This document shows, in pieces, positions 56,405 through 64,000 of a stretch of DNA of 64,000 bases. The first letter of the stretch is position 1; each line of letters opens with the position of its first letter. Both the position numbers and the translations under genes were made by a program. Below the pieces are notes generated by a model. It was not told the origin of the DNA, did no database searches, and saw only the letters and a program-made list of their open reading frames with translations. The DNA is taken from assembly GCF_007197775.1 (NCBI RefSeq), contig NZ_CP041638.1, positions 3,410,001-3,474,000 of the forward strand, read 5' to 3'. This DNA comes from Thalassotalea sp. PS06. Its GTDB lineage: Bacteria; Pseudomonadota; Gammaproteobacteria; Enterobacterales; Alteromonadaceae.

Positions 56405-56995
56405 ATGTCAGAGAAAACACCAGAGCAAAAACCAGAACAATCACCAGAACAGGTGTCGGATCAAAACCAACCACAGATAAAAAAATCTGTTGTTAAGTTA
56501 TGTATCACAGTCGTTGCTATGTTCGGGTTTGGTTTTGCTTTGGTACCTCTCTATGACGTGTTTTGTGAAATAACCGGTTTAAACGGCAAGACCGCCACTG
56601 AGGCGACAACCTATCAGGCGGATGGCGTAGACGAAAGTCGAACCATTACGGTGCAGTTTATCAGTCGCACTGCTAAAAATGCCGCCTGGCAGTTTGAACC
56701 AGAAATGAATTCCATCCAGGTTCACCCGGGTGAAATGAAATTTGTGAAGTTTTATGCCAAAAATAACACCGGCGATCATGCGGTAGCGCAAGCGGTACCA
56801 AGTGTTTCACCGGGCCAGGCTGCGAATTACTTTCAGAAAATAGAATGTTTCTGTTTTAACCAGCAGCCATTACAGGCTAATGAAGATATCTGGATGCCAT
56901 TGCAGTTTTATGTCGATCCGGACTTACCTGAAGATATGACCGAGCTTACCTTGTCCTACACCTTGTATGACATAACCGCGAGCGAGGGTTCATAG
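56405..56995 (+). CDS. ctaG: Cytochrome c oxidase assembly protein CtaG (Cox11)
   Basis: 196 residues: a polar N-terminus (Glu/Gln/Pro), one membrane helix (about 30-50) and a periplasmic copper-binding domain with Cys148-Phe-Cys150-Phe (CFCF). Delivers copper to CuB of subunit I. Placed between coxA and coxC. Confidence 0.95.
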   Translation: MSEKTPEQKPEQSPEQVSDQNQPQIKKSVVKLCITVVAMFGFGFALVPLYDVFCEITGLNGKTATEATTYQADGVDESRTITVQFISRTAKNAAWQFEPEMNSIQVHPGEMKFVKFYAKNNTGDHAVAQAVPSVSPGQAANYFQKIECFCFNQQPLQANEDIWMPLQFYVDPDLPEDMTELTLSYTLYDITASEGS

Positions 56996-57041
56996 ACTTT
57001 ATCAGGTAATGCATAAAACATTGGGGAATGAAGGAAATCTT

Positions 57042-57920
57042 ATGTCGAGTAAAGATTACGAAAATTATTATGTGCCAGAGCAAAGTCACTGGCCCATTGT
57101 TGGTGCAGTAGCACTGTTTTTAATTGCTATCGGTGCCGGTAGCTATGTTGCAAACCTTGATACTGGTGAGGGTTTAGGGGGTTACATCCTACTTGCTGGT
57201 ATTGCCATGATCATTTACATGATGTTTGGTTGGTTTAGTAATGTCATCAATGAATCCATGGCCGGTAAGTACTCCGCACAAATGGACGCGTCATTTCGCC
57301 AGGGAATGAGTTGGTTTATTTTCTCAGAAGTAATGTTCTTCGCCGCATTTTTCGGTGCCTTGTTTTATGCCCGTATGCTGTCCGTGCCCTGGCTTGGCGG
57401 TGAAGGCAATAACTTTGAAACCTGGAACGTATTGTGGCCTGAGTTTCAGGCTACCTGGCCGTTAATTAAAACCCCAGATGGCACCACAACTGAAGCGATG
57501 GGCTGGTATGGGTTGCCGCTGATTAACACCATTTTACTATTGACCTCGTCGTTTACTGCGCATTTTGCCCACATGGCATTAGAGCAGGATAAACGTGCGT
57601 CATTGAAGTTCTGGTTAGGAACAACGATTTTATTAGGTTCCGTATTCCTGGTGCTACAGGTACTGGAATATCAGCACGCATACGCGGATATGGATTTAAC
57701 CCTGACCAGTGGTATTTACGGTAACACCTTCTACCTGTTAACCGGTTTCCACGGTATGCACGTAACCTTAGGTACCATCATGTTAATCGTGATGTTCTTA
57801 AGAATTAATCGCGGTCATTTTACCCCGGATAACCATTTTGCTTTCCAGGCAACCAGTTGGTACTGGCACTTTGTTGATGTGGTGTGGGTACTACTTTTCG
57901 TATTCGTATACATCCTATAA
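57042..57920 (+). CDS. coxC: Cytochrome c oxidase subunit III
   Basis: 292 residues from the ATG at 57042 (AAGGAAA upstream); seven helices with the conserved FIFSEVMFFAAFFGA, HGMHVTLG and WYWHFVDVVW. Stabilises proton uptake of the oxidase. The frame is open back to 57009, but that start lacks support. A hairpin follows immediately (57932-57955). Confidence 0.97.
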   Translation: MSSKDYENYYVPEQSHWPIVGAVALFLIAIGAGSYVANLDTGEGLGGYILLAGIAMIIYMMFGWFSNVINESMAGKYSAQMDASFRQGMSWFIFSEVMFFAAFFGALFYARMLSVPWLGGEGNNFETWNVLWPEFQATWPLIKTPDGTTTEAMGWYGLPLINTILLLTSSFTAHFAHMALEQDKRASLKFWLGTTILLGSVFLVLQVLEYQHAYADMDLTLTSGIYGNTFYLLTGFHGMHVTLGTIMLIVMFLRINRGHFTPDNHFAFQATSWYWHFVDVVWVLLFVFVYIL

Positions 57921-57931
57921 ACAAAAAGTAG

Positions 57932-57955
57932 AGGTTGGGGCTTGAACCCCAACCT
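57932..57955. terminator. Bidirectional hairpin between coxC and DUF2909
   Basis: AGGTTGGGG and CCCCAACCT pair across CTTGAA. It sits between two converging stop codons, with short T runs on both sides. SURF1 and the genes beyond it may need partial readthrough or their own promoter. Confidence 0.75.
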
Positions 57956-58171
57956 TTAAACCGGTCTGGGGTTTGGGGTGATAATGCCCGTCGCCATACC
58001 GATAAGAATTAACACAATAATCAGCGCTGAAATAAGTACGCGTCGACCAATAAATTTGGACATTTTTTCCTGCCCTTGAGGTTTTTTAACCATCAGGCGC
58101 ATGGCACGAAACAAGTTGTAGATCATCGTGGCAAGTAAAACCACGATCAGAATTTTAAATAACGTATCCAA
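57956..58171 (-). CDS. DUF2909 family twin-transmembrane protein
   Basis: 71 residues, two helices (about 3-22 and 45-65) with a basic loop (MVKKPQGQEKMSKFIGRR). DUF2909 proteins are commonly found inside cytochrome oxidase clusters; function not established. It is encoded on the strand opposite to the oxidase genes, between coxC and SURF1. Confidence 0.85.
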   Translation of the reverse strand: MDTLFKILIVVLLATMIYNLFRAMRLMVKKPQGQEKMSKFIGRRVLISALIIVLILIGMATGIITPNPRPV

Positions 58172-58209
58172 GATACCTCCATTGTTCGTTGTTTTTATTA
58201 GAAGTTGTA

Positions 58210-58992
58210 ATGGCAGAGTCAGTTAAATCAAAACACAAACACTCATCCAATCACATGTTTATCACCATCATCAGTGAATGGCGATGGCCATGGATATTGT
58301 TTACCTTGCTGGTATTTTCATCATTAATCAAGCTTGGATTATGGCAATGGCAACGCGCCGATGAAAAGTTTGAACGCCTGGCGCGGATGCAGGAATTAAC
58401 CGCTACACAACCATTATCCCTTAGTGATATTGACTATCAACAACAACCAGACCAGCTTAATGATTTACCGGTAAAGCTTACCGGAACATTCCTCAACGAT
58501 TTCGTTTTCCTACTCGATAACCAGACCGATAATGGCAAAACCGGCTACCGGGTATTCATCCCGTTTCAAGATGAATCTAGCGGTCAGAGTATATTAGTTA
58601 ACCTGGGTTGGATTGCCGGTAGCCTCGACCGCTCAGTGTTACCGAAAATCGATGCGCTGCAACAAGCTTATCAATTTACCGGACGAGTTCGGGTTATCGA
58701 AGACCCAGTATTTCAATATGCTCAGGCATTGCACGATAACTGGCCGCAACGCGTACAACATATCAGTCCCGAAGCCATTGCCGAGCACCTGAAATTTAAT
58801 CTTGCACCGGTTGCGATTTATCTCGACCGCGATGTCACAATTGGTTATAAAAAGAACTGGCATCCCATCGTAATGCCACCCGAAAAACACCGCGGGTATG
58901 CCTGGCAATGGTTTAGCCTGGCAGCTGCTTTTTTATCGTTAATGATTTGGGCCGCATATAAGAATAACAAAGGAAGTAAAACTCATGACTGA
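58210..58992 (+). CDS. SURF1 family oxidase assembly protein
   Basis: 260 residues with an N-terminal helix (about 24-44) and one near the C-terminus (about 235-253), bracketing a periplasmic domain with LGLWQWQRADEK near the start, LTGTF, VLVNLGWI-type ILVNLGWIAG and the RHYGYAWQW-like HRGYAWQWF. Helps insert haem a. Overlaps the next gene by eight bases. Confidence 0.9.
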   Translation: MAESVKSKHKHSSNHMFITIISEWRWPWILFTLLVFSSLIKLGLWQWQRADEKFERLARMQELTATQPLSLSDIDYQQQPDQLNDLPVKLTGTFLNDFVFLLDNQTDNGKTGYRVFIPFQDESSGQSILVNLGWIAGSLDRSVLPKIDALQQAYQFTGRVRVIEDPVFQYAQALHDNWPQRVQHISPEAIAEHLKFNLAPVAIYLDRDVTIGYKKNWHPIVMPPEKHRGYAWQWFSLAAAFLSLMIWAAYKNNKGSKTHD

Positions 58993-59557
58993 ACCTCAGC
59001 AATCTCCGTCAAAGCTTAAGTCTCGTCTAAGTCTCATTATGGTCATCGGTGTATTCGTCATCCCAGTGATCATTGCCAAGCTTGCCCTGAATAATCATTG
59101 GTTCAATGAGGGCGTAACCAATCAAGGTTCGTTGCTGGAACATCCGTTAGATCTAAAAGAACTTGGTGTAGCAACCGATAGCGTCGATAAGCAATGGCTG
59201 ATTATCTATGGCCTGCCACAGTATTGCGACGAAAAATGCGACAAAACTTTATTTTCCATTAATCAAACGTATCTGGCGCTCGGTAAAGAAACGCCCAGAG
59301 TCACACCTTTAGTGATGGATCCCGTTGGTACTCATCAGGAATTACTCGGCAAACTGAATAGCAATCACTGGCAGGTGCAACCCTCCTCAGCGCAAGCAAC
59401 CCTGAGGGTGTTGCCTAGTCAGGTTTATATTGCCGATCCTTTGGGTAATGTGATGATGATTTACAAGCGCCCGGAAAGCGAAGAAGAATTTAAACAATTC
59501 TCTAAAGATTTATTGTCCGATATGCGCAAATTATTGAAGTACTCACGAATCGGATAA
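58985..59557 (+). CDS. Cytochrome oxidase-associated SCO-like membrane protein
   Basis: 190 residues, one N-terminal helix (about 15-33) and a thioredoxin-like domain with Cys81-x3-Cys85 (CDEKC), the spacing of SCO copper proteins; no downstream SCO-type His is obvious. Homologues are routinely found between SURF1 and ctaA. A copper or redox role is likely from context, not shown. Confidence 0.78.
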   Translation: MTEPQQSPSKLKSRLSLIMVIGVFVIPVIIAKLALNNHWFNEGVTNQGSLLEHPLDLKELGVATDSVDKQWLIIYGLPQYCDEKCDKTLFSINQTYLALGKETPRVTPLVMDPVGTHQELLGKLNSNHWQVQPSSAQATLRVLPSQVYIADPLGNVMMIYKRPESEEEFKQFSKDLLSDMRKLLKYSRIG

Positions 59558-59605
59558 CGAAAACCACCAGAACAAACCGTAACCAATACAACAAAGGAAA
59601 GACGT

Positions 59606-60613
59606 ATGAATAATAATAAACCTTTGCTTATCCTGACCCTGATATTAGCCCTTGGGGTGATTTCTCTTGGTGCATATACACGTCTTACTGACGCCGGCCT
59701 GGGTTGTCCAGACTGGCCAGGCTGTTATGGTTTGATTGACGTTCCAAAAACTCAGGAGCAAATAATCAAAGCGGAAATGGCGTTTCCTGAACGCCCGGTT
59801 GAGCCTCATAAAGCCTGGAACGAAATGATTCATCGTTATTTCGCCGGTACCCTGGGCTTGTTAATTGGTTTGATTTTTATTCTGTCATTTAAAAACCGCG
59901 AGCAGGGTGGCCCCTTATATTTGCCATTAATCATGCTAGGGGTGGTTATCTTTCAAGCGGCTTTGGGTGCCTGGACCGTAACCTTAAAATTGATGCCAAT
60001 CATTGTCATGGGGCATTTGTTAGGCGGCTTTTTAACCTTATGCCTGTTGTACCTGCTGTTGCTCAGGATAAGTAAAGTCAGGGGCAGCAGTAATGATGCA
60101 GCGTTAGCGAAATACACTCCGTTTGCGTTTATTGGCATTGTTATTCTTGGTCTACAGATTGCTCTTGGCGGCTGGACATCATCAAATTATGCGGCACTGG
60201 TATGCCAGGAACTGCCGGTTTGTCATGATGGCTGGATGGAGCAGCTGACCTTCAGCGAATCTTTCCAATTGATACCACCAGAGAGAGAGACTTATGAGTT
60301 TGGTTATTTAGGCGCGGCTGAGCGTGTCACCATTCATGCCATGCATCGCATCGGCGCGATGATAACCTTCTTCTACCTTGCCTGGTTAGCACTCACCCTG
60401 TTTTTCAAAGCGCAGTCTGCAACCATGAAAAAAGCTTCACTGATTATGGGTGGCATTTTACTAATTCAAGTTGCACTTGGCGTATCAAACGTCGTGTTTT
60501 CACTACCGCTAGCGGTTGCGGTTGCCCATAACGTGGTGGCTGCAATATTAATGTTGGCGCTTATCACCATCACCTATACCCTCAAGCCTCGCCCGGAGAA
60601 TGCTTATGTCTGA
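59606..60613 (+). CDS. ctaA: Haem A synthase (Cox15/CtaA)
   Basis: 335 residues, eight helices. Oxidises haem O to haem A. The four haem-coordinating His are in [22 protein letters not shown] and AHNVVAA. Starts after AAAGGAAAGACGT; overlaps ctaB by eight bases. Confidence 0.95.
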   Translation: MNNNKPLLILTLILALGVISLGAYTRLTDAGLGCPDWPGCYGLIDVPKTQEQIIKAEMAFPERPVEPHKAWNEMIHRYFAGTLGLLIGLIFILSFKNREQGGPLYLPLIMLGVVIFQAALGAWTVTLKLMPIIVMGHLLGGFLTLCLLYLLLLRISKVRGSSNDAALAKYTPFAFIGIVILGLQIALGGWTSSNYAALVCQELPVCHDGWMEQLTFSESFQLIPPERETYEFGYLGAAERVTIHAMHRIGAMITFFYLAWLALTLFFKAQSATMKKASLIMGGILLIQVALGVSNVVFSLPLAVAVAHNVVAAILMLALITITYTLKPRPENAYV

Positions 60614-61544
60614 AATCGTTACTGAAACCAACGCCAAAGGTGTTGTCGTCAAATCTGAAGTAAAAACATTCACAACTCCACTGTGGCGCGAATATTATGA
60701 AATCACCAAACCCAGGGTTGTGGCTTTATTGGTGCTGACCGCATTGGTTGGGATGTGCATGGCAATTCCTGGCGCCATTCCTTGGCAAATAATGCTACCG
60801 AGCATTGCCGGTATCTGGTTACTTTCCTCAGCTTCTGCGGCAATCAATCACATTGTTGATCAGCAAATTGACGCGAAAATGGCAAGAACCAGCAATCGCC
60901 CTTTACCCAATGGCCGCATTACCACGACTAAAGCCATTGTGTTTGCCACCGCGTTGAGTCTGATTGGGTTTGTCTTGCTTTATGCGTTAGTAAATCCTCT
61001 CACCGCCTGGTTAACCCTATCGGGTCTGGTCGGCTATTCCGTTATCTACACCATGTATTTAAAACGTGCGACACCACAAAATATCACTATTGGCGGATTA
61101 GCCGGCGCCATACCGCCACTGTTAGGCTGGACCTCAGTGACCAATGAGATTCACCCTCACGCGCTGCTATTGGTATTGTTAGTGTTTACCTGGACACCGC
61201 CGCATTTCTGGGCTTTGGCTATTCATCGCCGTGATGATTATGCCAAGGTAAATATCCCTATGCTGCCGGTAACCCATGGCATCAACTTCACCAAAACGCA
61301 AATCCTGTTGTACACAGTATTGCTATTTATTGTCGGTCTTATCCCTTATTTAGTGGAGATGAGTAATTGGTTATATCTGATCGGTGCAGTAGCCTTGAAT
61401 GCGATTTTTCTCGCCTATGCCTGGAAGTTAAAATTCAATGCTGAAAAAGATACGGCGATGCAAACCTTCCGTTTCTCGATCATTCATTTAATGTTATTGT
61501 TTGTGATTCTGTTAGCGGATCATTACTTATTACCTCTGCCGTAA
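60606..61544 (+). CDS. ctaB: Haem O synthase (protohaem IX farnesyltransferase)
   Basis: 312 residues, nine helices, UbiA-type prenyltransferase. Adds a farnesyl group to haem B, giving haem O for ctaA. Asp-rich motif [20 protein letters not shown] and the second motif [14 protein letters not shown] are present. The ATG at 60606 is chosen over 60600 because GGAGA (60594-60598) has correct spacing only to it. Confidence 0.97.
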   Translation: MSEIVTETNAKGVVVKSEVKTFTTPLWREYYEITKPRVVALLVLTALVGMCMAIPGAIPWQIMLPSIAGIWLLSSASAAINHIVDQQIDAKMARTSNRPLPNGRITTTKAIVFATALSLIGFVLLYALVNPLTAWLTLSGLVGYSVIYTMYLKRATPQNITIGGLAGAIPPLLGWTSVTNEIHPHALLLVLLVFTWTPPHFWALAIHRRDDYAKVNIPMLPVTHGINFTKTQILLYTVLLFIVGLIPYLVEMSNWLYLIGAVALNAIFLAYAWKLKFNAEKDTAMQTFRFSIIHLMLLFVILLADHYLLPLP

Positions 61545-61567
61545 AATTTAGGCAGAGTCTATGACTT

Positions 61568-61593
61568 GAGCGCCGATAAGTTGGCGCTCTTTT
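61568..61593 (+). terminator. Hairpin with T run after ctaB
   Basis: GAGCGCC (61568-61574) and GGCGCTC (61583-61589) with TTTT following, 24 bp past the ctaB stop and 20 bp before the SCO start: a terminator or attenuator dividing the operon. Confidence 0.75.
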
Positions 61594-61612
61594 GTTTGTC
61601 AGGATGTCTCTT

Positions 61613-62245
61613 ATGCAAAAATTTATTCTTATTATTCTGGCCATTCTCTCCGCGGCCATAGGTTTGATTTTGTATCAAACCTATCAGCAAAGTCAGCAAG
61701 TTGAACAGGCTCTGGTATATCAGCAACCACGCAGTGTATTGCCATTTGCGCTGACCGATCACAACGGCGATGAATTTGCCAATGACCGTCTTGCTGGCAA
61801 GTGGTCTTTGGTATTTTTCGGCTATACCTCATGCCCGGACGTATGCCCGGTTACCCTGCAAGAGCTGAACTATGTTTATGCTGATCTCAACAAAGCAGCC
61901 GAAGATCCGGTACAGGTTTTGTTGGTCAGTGCTGACCCGCAACGCGATACGACACAGCGCTTAAACAGTTATATTAACTACTTCAACAAAGAATTTATTG
62001 CCCTTCGCGCAGAACACGATGTATTGTTTCCGTTTTCCAGGAATCTGGGGTTGATGTATTCAATCACCGACGATATGAGTAAAGAAAATTATTTGGTAAA
62101 TCATAGTGCTTCGATTGTTTTGATTAATCCTCAAGGGAAAATTCAGGCAATATTCAAACCCGCGGTTCAAGTTGGTCAGGTACCAAGCGTGGACGCAAAA
62201 ATACTATTGAGCGATTTTGCTAAAATCGTCAAACAAACCTCTTAA
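61613..62245 (+). CDS. SCO1/SenC family copper chaperone
   Basis: 210 residues from the ATG at 61613 (AGGA eight bases upstream); one N-terminal anchor helix and a thioredoxin fold with Cys74 and Cys78 (CPDVCP) and His164 (LVNHSAS) binding copper for the CuA site. Last oxidase-related gene of the cluster. Confidence 0.95.
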   Translation: MQKFILIILAILSAAIGLILYQTYQQSQQVEQALVYQQPRSVLPFALTDHNGDEFANDRLAGKWSLVFFGYTSCPDVCPVTLQELNYVYADLNKAAEDPVQVLLVSADPQRDTTQRLNSYINYFNKEFIALRAEHDVLFPFSRNLGLMYSITDDMSKENYLVNHSASIVLINPQGKIQAIFKPAVQVGQVPSVDAKILLSDFAKIVKQTS

Positions 62246-62290
62246 ATAACAATAAAAATATCGGCTGCGAAGCACGATACAGGGAAGACA

Positions 62291-63271
62291 ATGAAACTTA
62301 ATTTACTCAGTTCAATTACATTAGCTGCATTTCTTTGTGCATATACTACTAAAAGCTATGCAAACGAAAATGAGCAGGAAACGGCAAGTGAAATTGCAGA
62401 AGCTACGGTGGCAGTTGATGAGCATACCGACTTTGCTGAACTGACAGAAGAACAACAATACCAACTTTGGGTACAACAAACGCTGGAGTCATTAACACCT
62501 ATTAATGGTGTGGTTGAAATCGACGGTGTTGGCGCCACCTTAAACATTCCGGAACAATATTACTTTCTAAATCAGCAAGATTCTAAGGTCGTATTGGAAG
62601 ATATCTGGGGTAACCCACCGAGCGAAACGGTTCTGGGAATGTTATTACCAACCGGTTTAACGCCATTTGATATGGAATCCTGGGCAGTGACCATTGAATT
62701 TTCAGAAGATGGTTATGTTTCTGATGAAGATGCCGCTGATATCGACTACAGCGAATTACTGCTACAAATGCAGAAAGATACCCTTGCCGCCAATGCCGAG
62801 CGTGAAGAGGCAGGTTATCCAGCGATGCAATTAGTCGGTTGGGTAAGCCAGCCTTTTTATGATCAGCAAAGTAATAAGTTGCACTGGGCAAAGGAAATCA
62901 ATTTTGCCGGTCATGAGACCAATACCCTGAATTACAATATCCGCGTTCTCGGCCGTAAAGGGGTTTTGGTTCTTAATTTCATCGCCGGCATGGACCAAAA
63001 AGATATCATCGATGACAACCTTGATAGCGTTTTGGCAATTGCCGAGTTCGATGCGGGTTCACGTTACGCGGATTTCGATCCGGAGATTGACGAAGTTGCC
63101 GCATACGGTGTCGGCGCGCTTGTTGCCGGCAAAGTACTGGCGAAAACCGGATTTCTGGCTGCAGCTATTATGTTTTTGAAAAAATTCGGTATCTTTATCC
63201 TGATTGGGATTGGGGCGCTATTGAAAAAAGTTTTCTCAAGAAAACCAAAAGCTGAAGAAGCCACGTCTTAA
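62291..63271 (+). CDS. DUF2167 family membrane protein
   Basis: 326 residues: signal peptide to about SYA (24), an acidic stretch, the DUF2167 domain (INGVVEIDGVGATLNIPEQYYFL to the GVLVLNFIAG segment) and a C-terminal pair of hydrophobic segments with a basic end. Function unknown. Followed by a strong terminator at 63297-63324. Confidence 0.87.
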   Translation: MKLNLLSSITLAAFLCAYTTKSYANENEQETASEIAEATVAVDEHTDFAELTEEQQYQLWVQQTLESLTPINGVVEIDGVGATLNIPEQYYFLNQQDSKVVLEDIWGNPPSETVLGMLLPTGLTPFDMESWAVTIEFSEDGYVSDEDAADIDYSELLLQMQKDTLAANAEREEAGYPAMQLVGWVSQPFYDQQSNKLHWAKEINFAGHETNTLNYNIRVLGRKGVLVLNFIAGMDQKDIIDDNLDSVLAIAEFDAGSRYADFDPEIDEVAAYGVGALVAGKVLAKTGFLAAAIMFLKKFGIFILIGIGALLKKVFSRKPKAEEATS

Positions 63272-63296
63272 TTCAAATAAATCACTCATTATGGTT

Positions 63297-63324
63297 AAAG
63301 GCGATGCACTGCATCGCCTTTTTT
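63297..63324 (+). terminator. Rho-independent terminator after the DUF2167 gene
   Basis: AAAGGCGATGC (63297-63307) and GCATCGCCTTT (63311-63321) with an ACT loop and a run of T. Confidence 0.93.
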
Positions 63325-63441
63325 ATTGCCCTAAAAGAGATTAGAAACATCCGGTAACGGTTTGATATTACGCTTTATTCGCAATCATAAGGGATTTCTG
63401 CCAATAATAATTTTATGTCCTGGCTCGATAAGGAAGTCTCT

Positions 63442-64000
63442 ATGGTTATTAAACATGCTCTGCTCTCGATTCTTTGCGCAAGTACACTCGCCTTGCCTTT
63501 GAGCTCAATGGCGGAATCATTTTCCGACAAGCTAACCGATGCAGCCTTGCTTCGCACGCAAGCGTCAGTAACTTATGATGGTCGTTATCTTGCCATTGCT
63601 TATCCTAACGGCGATGTCCCTGCCAATATCGGTGTATGCACCGATGTGGTAATTCGCTCATATCGGACCTTAGGCATAGATTTACAACAACTGGTTCACG
63701 AGGATATTCGCGAGAATTTCAGCGCTTATCCTTCCAAAAGGATTTGGGGATTAACCCGTCCCGATACCAATATCGATCACCGTCGAGTTCCCAATCTGCA
63801 GGCATTTTTCCGCCGTCATGGTGAAACCCTTACCATTTCCAATCAAGCCAGTGATTACCAGCCAGGAGAATTAGTAACCTGGATGTTACCAGGAAATTTA
63901 CCCCATATTGGTATCGTCAGTGACCAGCGCTCAGCAATTTCCGGCAACCCGTTAATCATTCATAACATAGGTTCAGGACCTGAAATCAGCGATATGCTGT
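63442..64000 (+). CDS. DUF1287 family exported protein, 3' end cut by window
   Basis: Open from an ATG at 63442 (AAGGAAG upstream) to the window end, 186 codons. Signal peptide to about SSMA (24). The DUF1287 pattern is clear: TYDGRYLAIAYPNGDVPANIGVCTDVVIRSYR is represented by AYPNGDVP and GVCTDVVIRSYR, then DTNIDHRRVPNL, PGELVTWMLPGNLPHIGIVS. The Cys/His arrangement resembles NlpC/P60-like hydrolases, but activity is not proven. No frame disruption seen. Confidence 0.87.
   Translation, partial: MVIKHALLSILCASTLALPLSSMAESFSDKLTDAALLRTQASVTYDGRYLAIAYPNGDVPANIGVCTDVVIRSYRTLGIDLQQLVHEDIRENFSAYPSKRIWGLTRPDTNIDHRRVPNLQAFFRRHGETLTISNQASDYQPGELVTWMLPGNLPHIGIVSDQRSAISGNPLIIHNIGSGPEISDML

Overview
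The window looks like chromosomal DNA of a marine gammaproteobacterium, most likely Alteromonadales (Colwelliaceae/Thalassotalea-like). This rests on the recognisable proteins (Kbl/Tdh, GlpE/GlpG, UbiC/UbiA, RecQ, UvrD, PlsB, LexA), on a lexA next to a cytochrome c oxidase operon, and on moderate GC. No rRNA, tRNA, IS transposase, phage gene or CRISPR array was found.

Layout. 1-7.2 kb: end of a DUF3859-like gene, formaldehyde detoxification (adhC-fghA), threonine catabolism (kbl-tdh), glpE-glpG and ubiC. 7.2-10.4 kb: outer-membrane protein, MATE exporter, ubiA. 10.6-37.2 kb: a backbone in the same order as the E. coli recQ-yigI-rarD-uvrD-yigB-(xerC)-DUF484-dapF-lptM-cyaY-hemCDXY neighbourhood, opened by insertions: tandem repeats before yigI, a His-rich protein, a TonB-dependent receptor, a 1.1 kb repeat block upstream of uvrD, an M16 peptidase pair, an S10 carboxypeptidase, and lysA. 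xerC is missing from its usual slot. 37.5-43.5 kb: four exported proteins (HAD phosphatase, sulfatase, alpha/beta hydrolase, kelch protein) on one strand, separated from the haem operon by a degenerate tandem repeat. 43.5-52.5 kb: plsB, a SET-family sugar efflux MFS protein, a VF530 protein, an SbtA-type bicarbonate transporter with a small membrane partner, a LysR regulator, an HPF/RaiA-like protein, a 7-TM protein and lexA. 53.2-62.2 kb: the aa3-type oxidase operon (coxB with two fused cytochrome c domains, coxA, ctaG, coxC, SURF1, a SCO-like protein, ctaA, ctaB, SCO). 62.3-64 kb: DUF2167 and a DUF1287 gene cut by the window end.

How parts connect. hemCDXY, cyaY and the ctaA/ctaB/ctaG/SCO/SURF1 set together supply haem and copper to the oxidase. 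LexA boxes occur before lexA and uvrD. The sbtA operon and the HPF-like gene carry nearly the same upstream array of TAGAT half-sites, which suggests that the adjacent LysR protein controls both.

The most unusual structures are non-coding. Three arrays of five small hairpins lie at 21.1-22.1 kb. They are joined by a 9-nt linker, and their stems differ by compensatory changes. They alternate with a 49-bp repeat that recurs in diverged form elsewhere in the window.
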